Source of the DNA: Actinomadura coerulea
GTDB taxonomy: Bacteria > Actinomycetota > Actinomycetes > Streptosporangiales > Streptosporangiaceae
Direction: 5' to 3'
DNA length: 64,000 nucleotides
Assembly (NCBI RefSeq): GCF_014208105.1
Contig: NZ_JACHMQ010000001.1
Coordinates: forward strand, 7,936,001-8,000,000
In this document: piece by piece, positions 35,204-42,619 of the stretch
Layout: each line of letters starts with the position of its first letter
Numbering within the stretch: position 1 is the stretch's first letter
The notes under the pieces: generated by a model
Told to the model about the DNA's origin: nothing
The model's input: only the letters and a program-made list of their open reading frames with translations
Databases searched by the model: none
Made by a program: the position numbers and the translations under genes

Positions 35204-35692
35204 GTGCAGACCTTTCTGCCGTACGCGGACTTCGCGGCCACGGCCGGCGTCCTCGACCGGCGGCGGCTCGGCAAGCAGCGCGTCGAGGCCGTCCAGGTCC
35301 TGCGGGCGCTCACCGTGCCCGGCTACGGCTGGCGGCGCCACCCGGCGGCGCTCATGTGGACGGGGTACGAGGAGGCGCTCGTCCGGTACGGCCTGGAGAT
35401 CTGCGGGCACTGGTGCGCCCTCGGCCACGGCGACACCTGCGCGGCGACGCTGACGGCCGAGCTCGCCGAGGTGCGGGGCGTCCGGCGCCCGCGCGGGCAG
35501 GAGCGGCTCGCCGCGGCGGGGGAACTGCCGCCCTGGCTCGGCGACCCCGCCTTCCACCTCAGCCACCGCTCGGCGCTCGTCCGGAAGGACCCCGGCTTCT
35601 ACCGCCCCCTGTTCCCCGGCGTGCCGGACGACCTGCCCTACGTCTGGCCCGCCTCGGACCGGATGCCACATGGACGAGGCGAGGTAGGGTAA
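35204..35692 (+). CDS. MSMEG_6728-like small protein (pyrimidine-dimer-glycosylase-related)
   Basis: The 162-residue protein starts VQTFLPYADFAATAGVLDRR, then RRLGKQRVEAVQVLRAL, GYGWRRHPAALMWTGYEEAL and AFHLSHRSALVRKDPGFYRP. This is a conserved actinobacterial family annotated in databases as MSMEG_6728-like, related to pyrimidine dimer DNA glycosylases; activity is not established. The GTG at 35204 follows GAGGGGGCGG; an ATG at 35174 would add ten residues. It stands alone. Confidence 0.78.
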   Translation: MQTFLPYADFAATAGVLDRRRLGKQRVEAVQVLRALTVPGYGWRRHPAALMWTGYEEALVRYGLEICGHWCALGHGDTCAATLTAELAEVRGVRRPRGQERLAAAGELPPWLGDPAFHLSHRSALVRKDPGFYRPLFPGVPDDLPYVWPASDRMPHGRGEVG

Positions 35693-35750
35693 GGCATTCC
35701 CCAGGAAAGGGGAGTGCGGTCCTGGTGAGAGGTGGTCCGCCCGCGGGACG

Positions 35751-37016
35751 GTGGAGTGCACGAGCCCCGAGATCCAGAGCGAGCAGGGCGGCGAACCGAT
35801 GCTGAGAGAGCTGCTGGCGGCCAGCCATCTGATGTCGATGGAGCAGCTGCCGGGCGCGGTGGCCCGGCGCGCCGCCGCCCACGGCCTGCATGACGCGGTC
35901 ATCTACGTCGTGGACCTCCAGCAGACGGTGCTGCGGCTGCTGACGGGCGAGGGCCCGGACGCCGGGCGGAACCCCGGCGCCGAGACCCCGGAACTGAGGG
36001 TCGACGGGACGGTCGCGGGCCGGGCCTTCCAGACGATGGAGCCCGCGTTCGGGCAGGTCCTCGACGGCGGGAAGTGCCAATACTGGGTGCCGATCCTCGA
36101 CGGGGCCGAGCGCCTCGGCGTGCTGCGCGTGACCGTCCGCCGCGACGACGCCCGGGTCCTGGAGGATGCCGAGGTCCTGGCCGGCCTGGTCGCGTTGATC
36201 ATCGTCAGCAAGGGCCCGTACAGCGACTCCTTCTCCCGGCTCGTGCGGACCAGGGACATGACGGTCTCGGCGGAGATGCAGTGGCGGCTGCTGCCGCCGA
36301 TGACCTTCGCGAACGACCAGGTGGTCATCGGCGCCGCGCTGGAGCCGGCCTACATGCTCGGCGGCGACACCTTCGACTACGCGCTCGCGGGCGACACCGT
36401 CCATCTCACGATCTTCGACGCCATGGGCCACGACACCGCCGCCGGGCTCACCTCCAACCTCGCCGTCGCGGCGTGCCGGAACGCCCGGATCCAGGGTTCC
36501 GGTCTCATCGAGACGGCGCAGGCGGTCGAGGCGGCGCTGCTCGAACAGGACCCGAGCGGGCGCTTCGTCACGGGTGTGCTGGCCGAGCTCGACCTGCCGT
36601 CGGGAAGGCTGTCGTGGATCTCGCACGGACACCCTCCGCCCGTCGTCATCCGCAGGTCCCGGTGGGTCACCACGCTGGAGTGCCCGCCCGGCGCCCCGCT
36701 CGGCACCGGCCTCGGCGTGCACCCGGAGGTGTGCGGCGAGCAGTTGGAGCCGGGCGATCGGATCCTGTTCTACAGCGACGGGATCGTGGAGGCGCGCGAC
36801 CCGAGCAAGCAGGAGTTCGGGCTGGACCGGTTCGTCGACTTCATCATCCGGCGCGAGGCCGACGGGCTGTCGGTCCCCGAGACGCTGCGGCGCCTCGTCC
36901 ACAGCATCCTGGAGCACCACGCGGGTCGCCTGGACGACGACGCCACCGTCCTGCTGCTCGAATGGCACGGGCCGCTCGGCGTGGAGGACGCCACGGAGCG
37001 GCTCAAGAACGACTGA
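35751..37016 (+). CDS. GAF-PP2C (SpoIIE/RsbU-type) serine phosphatase
   Basis: Residues about 40-155 resemble a GAF sensor domain (AVIYVVDLQQTVLRLLTGEG). The rest is a SpoIIE-like PP2C domain: MLGGDTFDYALAGDTVHLTI with a metal Asp, IFDAMGHDTAAGL, ISHGHPPPVV, RILFYSDGIVEARD and DDDATVLLLEW. Such proteins dephosphorylate anti-anti-sigma factors in partner-switching pathways. The product is soluble and 421 residues long. The start is GTG at 35751 or ATG at 35799. Its stop overlaps the 3' end of the convergent esterase gene by 14 bases. Confidence 0.87.
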   Translation: MECTSPEIQSEQGGEPMLRELLAASHLMSMEQLPGAVARRAAAHGLHDAVIYVVDLQQTVLRLLTGEGPDAGRNPGAETPELRVDGTVAGRAFQTMEPAFGQVLDGGKCQYWVPILDGAERLGVLRVTVRRDDARVLEDAEVLAGLVALIIVSKGPYSDSFSRLVRTRDMTVSAEMQWRLLPPMTFANDQVVIGAALEPAYMLGGDTFDYALAGDTVHLTIFDAMGHDTAAGLTSNLAVAACRNARIQGSGLIETAQAVEAALLEQDPSGRFVTGVLAELDLPSGRLSWISHGHPPPVVIRRSRWVTTLECPPGAPLGTGLGVHPEVCGEQLEPGDRILFYSDGIVEARDPSKQEFGLDRFVDFIIRREADGLSVPETLRRLVHSILEHHAGRLDDDATVLLLEWHGPLGVEDATERLKND

Positions 37017-38019
37017 GCCCGGGGCACGGGCCGAGGCCCAGGGCGCCCATGAGCATCGGGTACGCCTCGTGCAGATCGCGCTGCCAGTACGGCCAGTCGT
37101 GCTGCCCGTCGAAGTAGCGGGCGGTCACCGGGACGCCGAGGGCCCGTAGCCGGTCGGCGAACGCGTGGGCGTGGTCGTTCGCGCCGGCCTCCACCGGGTC
37201 GGTGAACGGCAGCCCGCCGAGCGACCCGGCCCTGCCGTTCCCGCTCGCCACCCAGAGCCGGACCCCGCGCAGCCGCCCCGCGAGATCGGCCGGGTTGTGG
37301 GCGTGCCAGATCGCGGCCTGGCCGTCGGGGTCGCCCCACACCCGCCGCCAGTCGGTGCCGGGGCAGGCCAGGGACGGCCCCCAGCCCGCCGAGTCGTCGC
37401 CCGGCTCGTGGCCGTACAGGGTGTCGAGGTAGCCGCTGAACGCCGCGGCGGCCGCGAACGCGCCGGGGAACCGGGCCGCGTACAGCATGGCGCCGAGACC
37501 CCCCATGGAATTGCCGGCGACCACGCGTCGCGTGCCCGCGCGGTAGCCCCGTTCGAGAATGCCGCGCAGTTCGGTCATGTGGAACGTCTCCCAGCGCGGC
37601 GGGCCGCCCTTCCCGTAATTCCACCAGTCGGAGTAATTTCCGCAGCGGCCGCCGTTCGGCATGACGACGATGACGCCGGCGCGGGCGGTGAGTTCCGCGA
37701 CGTCGGTGTCGCGGGTCCAGGCCGTGTAGTCGTCGACGCCGCCGTGCAGCAGCCACAGCGCGGGCCAGGTGCGCTCCGCGTCCCGGGACCAGCCCGGCGG
37801 GAGCAGGAGCCGTACCTTCTGCCGGCCCTCCATGGCGGGGGAGGCGATGGTCAGGTCCAGGGTGCGGGGCGCGACGGCCGTCTCGGCGACCACCTCGGCG
37901 CGGGCCGGGACGTCCGCCGCGGACCGGTCCGCGAGCACGAGGGGCAGGAGGAGCGCGAAGGCCCCCAGCCATGCGGCGGGGGTGGGGCGACGGAGCAACG
38001 CGGGGCCTTCCGGAAACAC
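37003..38019 (-). CDS. Secreted alpha/beta-hydrolase esterase (antigen 85-like)
   Basis: The 338-residue product has a signal peptide (about residues 1-35) and an esterase D/antigen 85 fold: WPALWLLHGG (oxyanion region), VVAGNSMGGLGAMLYAARFP (nucleophile Ser) and YFDGQHDWPYWQ (catalytic His). Tryptophan-rich SDWWNYG is typical of the family. It should act on esters in the wall or medium; mycolyl transfer is not implied, because these orders usually lack mycolates. The start is GTG at 38019. Confidence 0.85.
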   Translation of the reverse strand: MFPEGPALLRRPTPAAWLGAFALLLPLVLADRSAADVPARAEVVAETAVAPRTLDLTIASPAMEGRQKVRLLLPPGWSRDAERTWPALWLLHGGVDDYTAWTRDTDVAELTARAGVIVVMPNGGRCGNYSDWWNYGKGGPPRWETFHMTELRGILERGYRAGTRRVVAGNSMGGLGAMLYAARFPGAFAAAAAFSGYLDTLYGHEPGDDSAGWGPSLACPGTDWRRVWGDPDGQAAIWHAHNPADLAGRLRGVRLWVASGNGRAGSLGGLPFTDPVEAGANDHAHAFADRLRALGVPVTARYFDGQHDWPYWQRDLHEAYPMLMGALGLGPCPGLSRS

Positions 38020-38161
38020 CGGCGGTGAGTCGCGCCGGCCTTGGGAGAGGAAGAGATCCTTTGTGTGGAGTTTCTCTTCCCGTTCCCGGGGATTCCCGTG
38101 CCCTCGCGGTCCGAAGCGCGCCCGGAAAAGCTTATAAAATGCATTTCTCTGGACAGTAAAG

Positions 38162-38199
38162 AACGCGCCGGGTGCCCCCCTGGTGGCACCCGGCGCGTT
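38162..38199 (-). terminator. Strong stem-loop downstream of the M50 gene
   Basis: AACGCGCCGGGTGCC (38162-38176) pairs fully with 38185-38199, a 15-bp stem with an 8-base loop, 15 bases after the M50 stop codon. The minus-strand continuation is CTTTACTG, so a short T run follows. It probably ends the RiPP-like operon transcript. Confidence 0.8.
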
Positions 38200-38214
38200 G
38201 GCGGAACGGGTCTG

Positions 38215-39531
38215 TCAGGTACCGGAGGCCGCCTCGGCGACGGGCGCGTTCACATACCGGACGGCCCACCGCACCACCCCGCGGGCCATGCTGTAGAGGA
38301 TGAACGCCACACCGATCAGCGGCAGGACCAGCAGGACGATCTGGAGGCCGGAGGTGAGCAGCGTGAGGGGGTCCGCGCCGTCGGCGGCGGCGGACGCGAG
38401 CCTGCGCATCATGCCCCAGTCCTGGGCCACCAGCCCGGGGACCTGGGTGATGATCAGCACGATCTGGAACGCCAGCATGGGGATCACCGTCAGCACCCAG
38501 ATCGTGACGAAGATCTGCGGCCAGCGCTTGAGGTCTTCGAGCCGGGCGTCGGCGGGGCGCCGCAGGAGCGTCCGGCGCAGGATCGGCCCGATGTACCGGA
38601 ACAGGTCGGGGATGCCGATGAGGTCCGACATGATGTAGTACCCGTCGAACCGGAGCGTGGGCAGCAGCTGCTGCACGATCTCCAGATTGACGTAGACGAT
38701 GGCGACCAGCAGCGGCGCGAACCCCGTCTGCGCGTACAGCAGGGTCAGCCCGATGACGAAGATGCCGTTGAAGTAGACGCCGGCGAGGTCGGTGCGGAGC
38801 CGTCCCCCGCGGCCGAGCCGGTACGACTCGGTGATGTCGGTGTAGAACGCGGGCCACACCAGGTAGATACCGCAGCCCATGACGCCGGGGCGGACGCCGC
38901 CGTACCGGCAGGCCGAGGCGTGCCCGATCTCGTGGAACGCGCACGAGGCGATCCCGAGCGCGATCACCAGCAGGATGCTGACCGGCTTGAGGATCGCCAT
39001 CGACAGGGCGTCGGCGATCGAATGGGACGTGAGCACCCAGACCTCGCCGGCCATGAACGCGCCGAGCACGGGCGCCATCACCCAGGGCCGGAACAGCCAG
39101 GCGAACAGGCCGCCGATGAACCAGGTGACCGACTCGGGGAACACCGCGACCTTGAACTTGAGCGCGAGGAACGGGTCGGACCGCACGCTCTGCGGCGCGG
39201 TGCCGTCGCTGAAGGTGGTGACGCCGAGCGGGGCGAGCTTGCGGTCCACCAGGTAGACGATCTGCTCGGCGGACAGCCGCGCGCCGGCCTCCCGGCTGAC
39301 CGAGTCGGCCACCGTGGCGAGCGAGGCGGCCACGTCGCCCTCGCCCGCCAGATGGCGGTGCTCGTGCAGCGCCCTGGCGACCAGGAAGAGCAGCGGAGGC
39401 AGCCGGACGAGCTGCCGGTTCGGCAGGCGGACCAGCTGCGGCGGCTCCCGGTACCCGGAGTTCTTGAACTCACCGACGAGCTCGGCGCCGTCCACCAGTG
39501 CGGGCAGGGCGAGGGCGGCGGGTGCGCTCAT
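38215..39531 (-). CDS. Membrane M50-family zinc metalloprotease of a RiPP-like locus
   Basis: The 438-residue protein has about 100 N-terminal soluble residues that look like a winged-helix/PqqD-like module (YREPPQLVRLPNRQLVRLPP, LSAEQIVYLVDRKLAPLG). About eight membrane helices follow, with the zinc motif AFHEIGHASACRYGG (HExxH) and a later LRFDGYYIMSD, which takes the place of the NPDG third-ligand motif. This is the YydH-like peptide metalloprotease group associated with ribosomally made peptides. The N-terminal module may bind the leader peptides. ATG overlaps the stop of the upstream precursor gene, so the protease is coupled to it. Confidence 0.85.
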   Translation of the reverse strand: MSAPAALALPALVDGAELVGEFKNSGYREPPQLVRLPNRQLVRLPPLLFLVARALHEHRHLAGEGDVAASLATVADSVSREAGARLSAEQIVYLVDRKLAPLGVTTFSDGTAPQSVRSDPFLALKFKVAVFPESVTWFIGGLFAWLFRPWVMAPVLGAFMAGEVWVLTSHSIADALSMAILKPVSILLVIALGIASCAFHEIGHASACRYGGVRPGVMGCGIYLVWPAFYTDITESYRLGRGGRLRTDLAGVYFNGIFVIGLTLLYAQTGFAPLLVAIVYVNLEIVQQLLPTLRFDGYYIMSDLIGIPDLFRYIGPILRRTLLRRPADARLEDLKRWPQIFVTIWVLTVIPMLAFQIVLIITQVPGLVAQDWGMMRRLASAAADGADPLTLLTSGLQIVLLVLPLIGVAFILYSMARGVVRWAVRYVNAPVAEAASGT

Positions 39532-39782
39532 CGGTCGTCGTGCACCACGACGGCGGGGATGCAGGACACCGTCGAGGTCGGGGCCTCGGCGAGCAGGCCG
39601 GTGCCGAGCAGGCCGGACGTGCCGGCGGACTGGGTGGCCTGGCACGCGTAGAACACCTCGGTGTCGCCGCCGTGGTGGCCGCCGCCCGTCCGGGCGGACA
39701 GCGCGAGCCGCCGGGGCAGGACCTCCGCGGTCAACCGGTCGAGTTCCGCGTAGGTGAGCCGCGGAGGGTTGGAAGAGCTCAT
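39528..39782 (-). CDS. Two-cysteine precursor-like peptide B
   Basis: The 84-residue peptide has a leader-like N-terminus (LTYAELDRLTAEVLPRRLAL), a Gly/His spacer (TGGGHHGG), and a C-terminal part beginning YACQATQSAGTSGLL and ending SCIPAVVVHDDR. The two Cys are separated by 26 residues. It is clearly paralogous to the upstream peptide: same ELDxL...EVLPxRxxLS leader, ACQ, SGLL, and SC[IV]P. It lacks a Sec signal. The stop overlaps the protease start. No known RiPP family is recognised; bacteriocin or signal peptide are possible roles. Confidence 0.75.
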   Translation of the reverse strand: MSSSNPPRLTYAELDRLTAEVLPRRLALSARTGGGHHGGDTEVFYACQATQSAGTSGLLGTGLLAEAPTSTVSCIPAVVVHDDR

Positions 39783-39812
39783 GGGATCGCTTTCGCTTCG
39801 CTGGAGGAAGGG

Positions 39813-39843
39813 GGAAGGGCTGGCGGAAGCCGCCAGCCCTTCC
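39813..39843 (-). promoter_or_regulatory. Perfect 14-bp hairpin between the two precursor genes
   Basis: GGAAGGGCTGGCGG (39813-39826) pairs perfectly with 39830-39843 across a 3-base loop. It lies between the stop of the first precursor and the start of the second. On the minus strand a pyrimidine-rich CCCTTCCTCC follows, without a long T run. It may be a partial terminator or an RNA-stabilising element that raises the yield of the first peptide. Confidence 0.7.
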
Positions 39844-39880
39844 GGTTGCGAGCAGAAGCCCGCGGTTACGCGCGTTCGGC

Positions 39881-40162
39881 TCAGTGGCCGGAGATCGCGG
39901 CGCCCGGCACGCAGGACTGCGAGCTGGCGTCGGTCTGCGCGTGCAGGCCGACGAGCTGCAGCAGGCCGCTGTCGGGACGGGTCTGCTGGCTCTGGCAGGC
40001 GTTCATGATCGCGGTCGTGCCGCCGTCGCCACCGCCGTGGTTGAGGTTGAGGTTGCCGTTCTCGTTCTCGCCGCCCCCGACGAGAAGGGTGGACAGCACG
40101 GCGCGCTCCGGCAGAACCTCACCGGCGAGCTTGTCGAGCTCGGTGTAGCTGAAGGACTTCAT
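39881..40162 (-). CDS. Two-cysteine precursor-like peptide A
   Basis: The ATG at 40162 with AAGGAA upstream gives 93 residues: leader FSYTELDKLAGEVLPERAVL, a Gly/Asn-rich spacer (GGGENENGNLNLNHGGGDGG), and a C-terminal part from NACQSQQTRPDSGLL to SQSCVPGAAISGH. The two Cys are 27 residues apart. It shares the leader motif, ACQ, SGLL and SCxP with the next peptide. No Sec signal or transmembrane helix is present, as expected for a RiPP precursor. It is the first gene of a three-gene operon ending with the M50 protease. No modifying enzyme such as a radical SAM or LanM protein is adjacent. Confidence 0.75.
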   Translation of the reverse strand: MKSFSYTELDKLAGEVLPERAVLSTLLVGGGENENGNLNLNHGGGDGGTTAIMNACQSQQTRPDSGLLQLVGLHAQTDASSQSCVPGAAISGH

Positions 40163-40380
40163 GTGGTTCCTTTTCTTCCTTGTCACGCCCGGATCTCAAG
40201 GTGGATACCGGATGTCCCTTTCCCTCGCCCCAGGTCGGAGTGAGGTAGCTCTACGTATAGCAGATGTCACGTACGGTGGCCAAGTAACCCTCCGGGCGGC
40301 AGGTTCCTCGCGTCGGCGCCCAGGCATGAGTGGCCCCTGGTGGGTAGGGGGACCACATCCGTGCTGATCAGGAGGGGTGC

Positions 40381-40917
40381 ATGGCCGAGAGCAGCTTCAG
40401 CATCGACGTCGCGGCGATCCGGGAGCGCGCCCGCGAAAAAATGACCGACGGCCCGGTGACGGCGGGCTACGGCAGGAGCGCCGAGGAGGTCATCGGCGTC
40501 CTGAACGACGTCCTCGCGACGGAGATCGTGTGCTGGATGCGCTACGCGCAGCACGCGATCAGCGCGACGGGGATCGACCGGGCGCAGGTGTCGGCGGAGT
40601 TCAGCGAACACGCCGACGAGGAGCGCGGCCACGCGATGCGCGCCGCGGAGCGCATCAGCCAGCTCGGCGGGCGGCCGGACTTCGATCCGAAGACGCTGGC
40701 GGGGCGTTCCCACACCACCTACAGGACGTTCGACGAGAACGACCTCAAGAGCATGCTGGAGGAGAACCTCGTCGCCGAGCGGATCGTCATCGAGTCCTAC
40801 CAGGAGATCATCCGCTGGCTCGGCGACGGCGACGTGACGACCCGGCGGCTGATGGAGCACATCCTCGCCGAAGAGGAAGAACACGCCGACGACATCATGG
40901 ACCTCCTGGGGATCTGA
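40381..40917 (+). CDS. Ferritin-like/bacterioferritin-like diiron protein
   Basis: The 178-residue protein is a four-helix ferritin-like protein. Iron ligands are visible in EIVCWMRYAQHAI, HADEERGHAMRAAERI (ExxH) and EHILAEEEEHADDIMDLL (ExxH). It should store or oxidise iron in the cytoplasm and limit oxidative damage. The ATG follows GGAGGGGTGC. The next gene begins one base after the stop, so it is cotranscribed with an F420-dependent oxidoreductase. The 218 bases between precursor A and this gene contain no other gene. Confidence 0.85.
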   Translation: MAESSFSIDVAAIRERAREKMTDGPVTAGYGRSAEEVIGVLNDVLATEIVCWMRYAQHAISATGIDRAQVSAEFSEHADEERGHAMRAAERISQLGGRPDFDPKTLAGRSHTTYRTFDENDLKSMLEENLVAERIVIESYQEIIRWLGDGDVTTRRLMEHILAEEEEHADDIMDLLGI

Positions 40918-40918
40918 C

Positions 40919-41887
40919 ATGGAATTCGGATACACGCTGCTCTGCGAGCAGACGCCGCCCAAGCAGCTCGTCACCGACCTCGTGGAGGCCGAGGAGGCGG
41001 GGTTCGCCTACTCGGTGATCTCCGATCACTACTTCCCGTGGCTGGAGAGCCAGGGCCACTCCGCCTACGCCTGGTCGGTGCTCGGCGCGCTCGCCCAGGC
41101 CACCCACCACATCCCGCTGATGACGTTCGTGACCTGCCCGATCATGCGCTACCACCCGGCCGTGGTGGCGCAGAAGGCCGCCACGATGGGCGTGCTGTCC
41201 GACGGCCGGTTCACGCTCGGGCTCGGCGCGGGGGAGAACCTCAACGAGCACGTCGTCGGGCGCGGATGGCCGTCGGTGGACGTCCGGCACGAGATGTTCG
41301 CCGAGGCCGTGGAGATCATCCGAGGCCTGTTCGGCGGCGGCTACGTGAACTACCGCGGCCGCCACTTCACCGTCGACTCCGCGAAGCTGTACGACCTGCC
41401 CGACGAGCCCGTCCGGATCGGCATGGCGGCCTTCGGCCCGCGGGCCGGCCGCCTCGCCGCCGAGCACGCGGACCTTCTCATCTCCGACCAGCCCGTCCCC
41501 GAGGTCGTGGAGCTCTTCCGCGACGAGGGCGGCGCCGGGAAGCCCGTCTACGGGCAGATTCCCGTGGCCTTCGGTCACGACTATGAGGAGTGCAGGCAAC
41601 GCGCCCACAGCACGTGGAAGTTCTCCGCCCCGGCGTGGAAGGTGATGGCCGAGCTGCCGGGCCCGGCGAACTTCGAGGCGGCCACGAAGACCGTCCGCCC
41701 GGAGGACGTCGTGGAGTCCGTCCCGTGCGGCGACGACGTGGACGACTACGTGGAGGCCGTCCAGGAGTGGGCCGACGCGGGCTTCACCCACATCTCGTTC
41801 TGCCAGTCCGGGCCCGAGCACCAGAAGGATTTCCGCACCTGGGCGGAGGCGGACCTCCTGCCCGCCCTCCGAGAGCGCTTCGGCTGA
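40919..41887 (+). CDS. F420-dependent LLM-class oxidoreductase (FGD-like, TIGR03557 type)
   Basis: The 322-residue TIM-barrel protein has VEAEEAGFAYSVISDHYFPW, TCPIMRYHPAVVAQKAATM, LSDGRFTLGLGAGENLNEHV and RHFTVDSAKLYDLP, all typical of F420-dependent glucose-6-phosphate dehydrogenase-like enzymes. It should use F420 as hydride carrier on an unknown alcohol or aldehyde. Residues GAGENLNEHVVG resemble the F420-binding loop. It is the second gene of the ferritin operon. It ends 49 bases before the convergent remnant carboxypeptidase gene. Confidence 0.88.
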   Translation: MEFGYTLLCEQTPPKQLVTDLVEAEEAGFAYSVISDHYFPWLESQGHSAYAWSVLGALAQATHHIPLMTFVTCPIMRYHPAVVAQKAATMGVLSDGRFTLGLGAGENLNEHVVGRGWPSVDVRHEMFAEAVEIIRGLFGGGYVNYRGRHFTVDSAKLYDLPDEPVRIGMAAFGPRAGRLAAEHADLLISDQPVPEVVELFRDEGGAGKPVYGQIPVAFGHDYEECRQRAHSTWKFSAPAWKVMAELPGPANFEAATKTVRPEDVVESVPCGDDVDDYVEAVQEWADAGFTHISFCQSGPEHQKDFRTWAEADLLPALRERFG

Positions 41888-41936
41888 CGCGCCGGCCCGG
41901 TCCGTCGCGGGCCGCACCGGACCGGCGCGCCGCCCG

Positions 41937-42575
41937 TCACTGAGCGCAGTACTGGCTCTGCTTGCCGATGGCCCGGTAGGGGCAGTCGGCGTAGTCGGCC
42001 AGCCGCAGCAGGGCCTCGCGGCTGCGCTGCACCTCGCCGGCGATCGCGGACGGCGGCGGGTAGAAGCTGCCCCCGGCCAGCTCGAACGTGAACGAGAAGA
42101 TGCGCTGCTGGCCCCACGTGTAGTCGTCCGTGGTCCCGTCGGTGATGTAGAGGTCGCTGGACTGCTCGGGCGCGAAGCCGTTCGTCGAGGCCAGTTCCCG
42201 GCCGATGGTGCGGTGGGCGGCCTCCTCGTCGGCGGACATCGAGCCCGGCACGGTGTTGTTGTAGGTGTAGCCGAAAGGCCACAGCACCAGTTCCGCGTCC
42301 GAGTGGATGTCGAGGAACATCCCGAGCTGCTGCTTGCCGCCCACGACCCGGCTGCGCACGAAGTCGGCGAGGACCTTCGTCTCGACGGCGGACTCGGGGC
42401 CCGTGCCCCGGTAGGTCTCGCTGGAGCCGTTGCCGGACGAGCCGCCGCAGCAGCCCCACTTGTAGGCGAAGTTGCGGTTCAGGTCCGTTCCCGTGGACGT
42501 GGGGTTGGGCTGGCGGTTCTTGCGCCACATCCGTCCCGGCTGGGTGTCGCTGGTCATGTCGTAGACCTGGCCGCA
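41937..42575 (-). pseudogene. 3' remnant of a secreted M14 zinc carboxypeptidase, split by prophage insertion
   Basis: The frame reads GQVYDMTSDTQPGRMWRKNR, DLNRNFAYKWGCCGG, SSETYRGTGPESAVETK, MFLDIHSDAELVLWPFGY and FTFELAGGSFYPP. These match the second half of M14 carboxypeptidases: the DLNRNF motif, the zinc His in DIHS and the catalytic Glu in FTFELAG. The first zinc-binding motif (HxxE) and the signal peptide are missing. Intact homologues have VNPDG just before GQVYD; here the frame runs on into unrelated phage sequence. The gene was therefore cut at the NPDG codons and its 5' part should lie beyond the far end of the prophage. Confidence 0.85.
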
Positions 42576-42590
42576 CGTAACGCCTGACAA
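42564..42590. other. Host-prophage junction (attL or attR)
   Basis: Host coding similarity stops at the GQVYD codons near 42575, and the integrase starts at 42620. The crossover dinucleotide should lie in or near GTAGACCTGGCC (42564-42575). Serine integrases leave only a short shared core, so the exact point cannot be set without the other junction. Confidence 0.6.
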
Positions 42591-42619
42591 CAACCGCGGA
42601 CCTGCGTAGACTCCAGCCC

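Noticed and set aside
40187..40380. Riboswitch between the peptide locus and the ferritin gene
   Set aside because: The gap is short and shows no conserved aptamer features that I can recognise.
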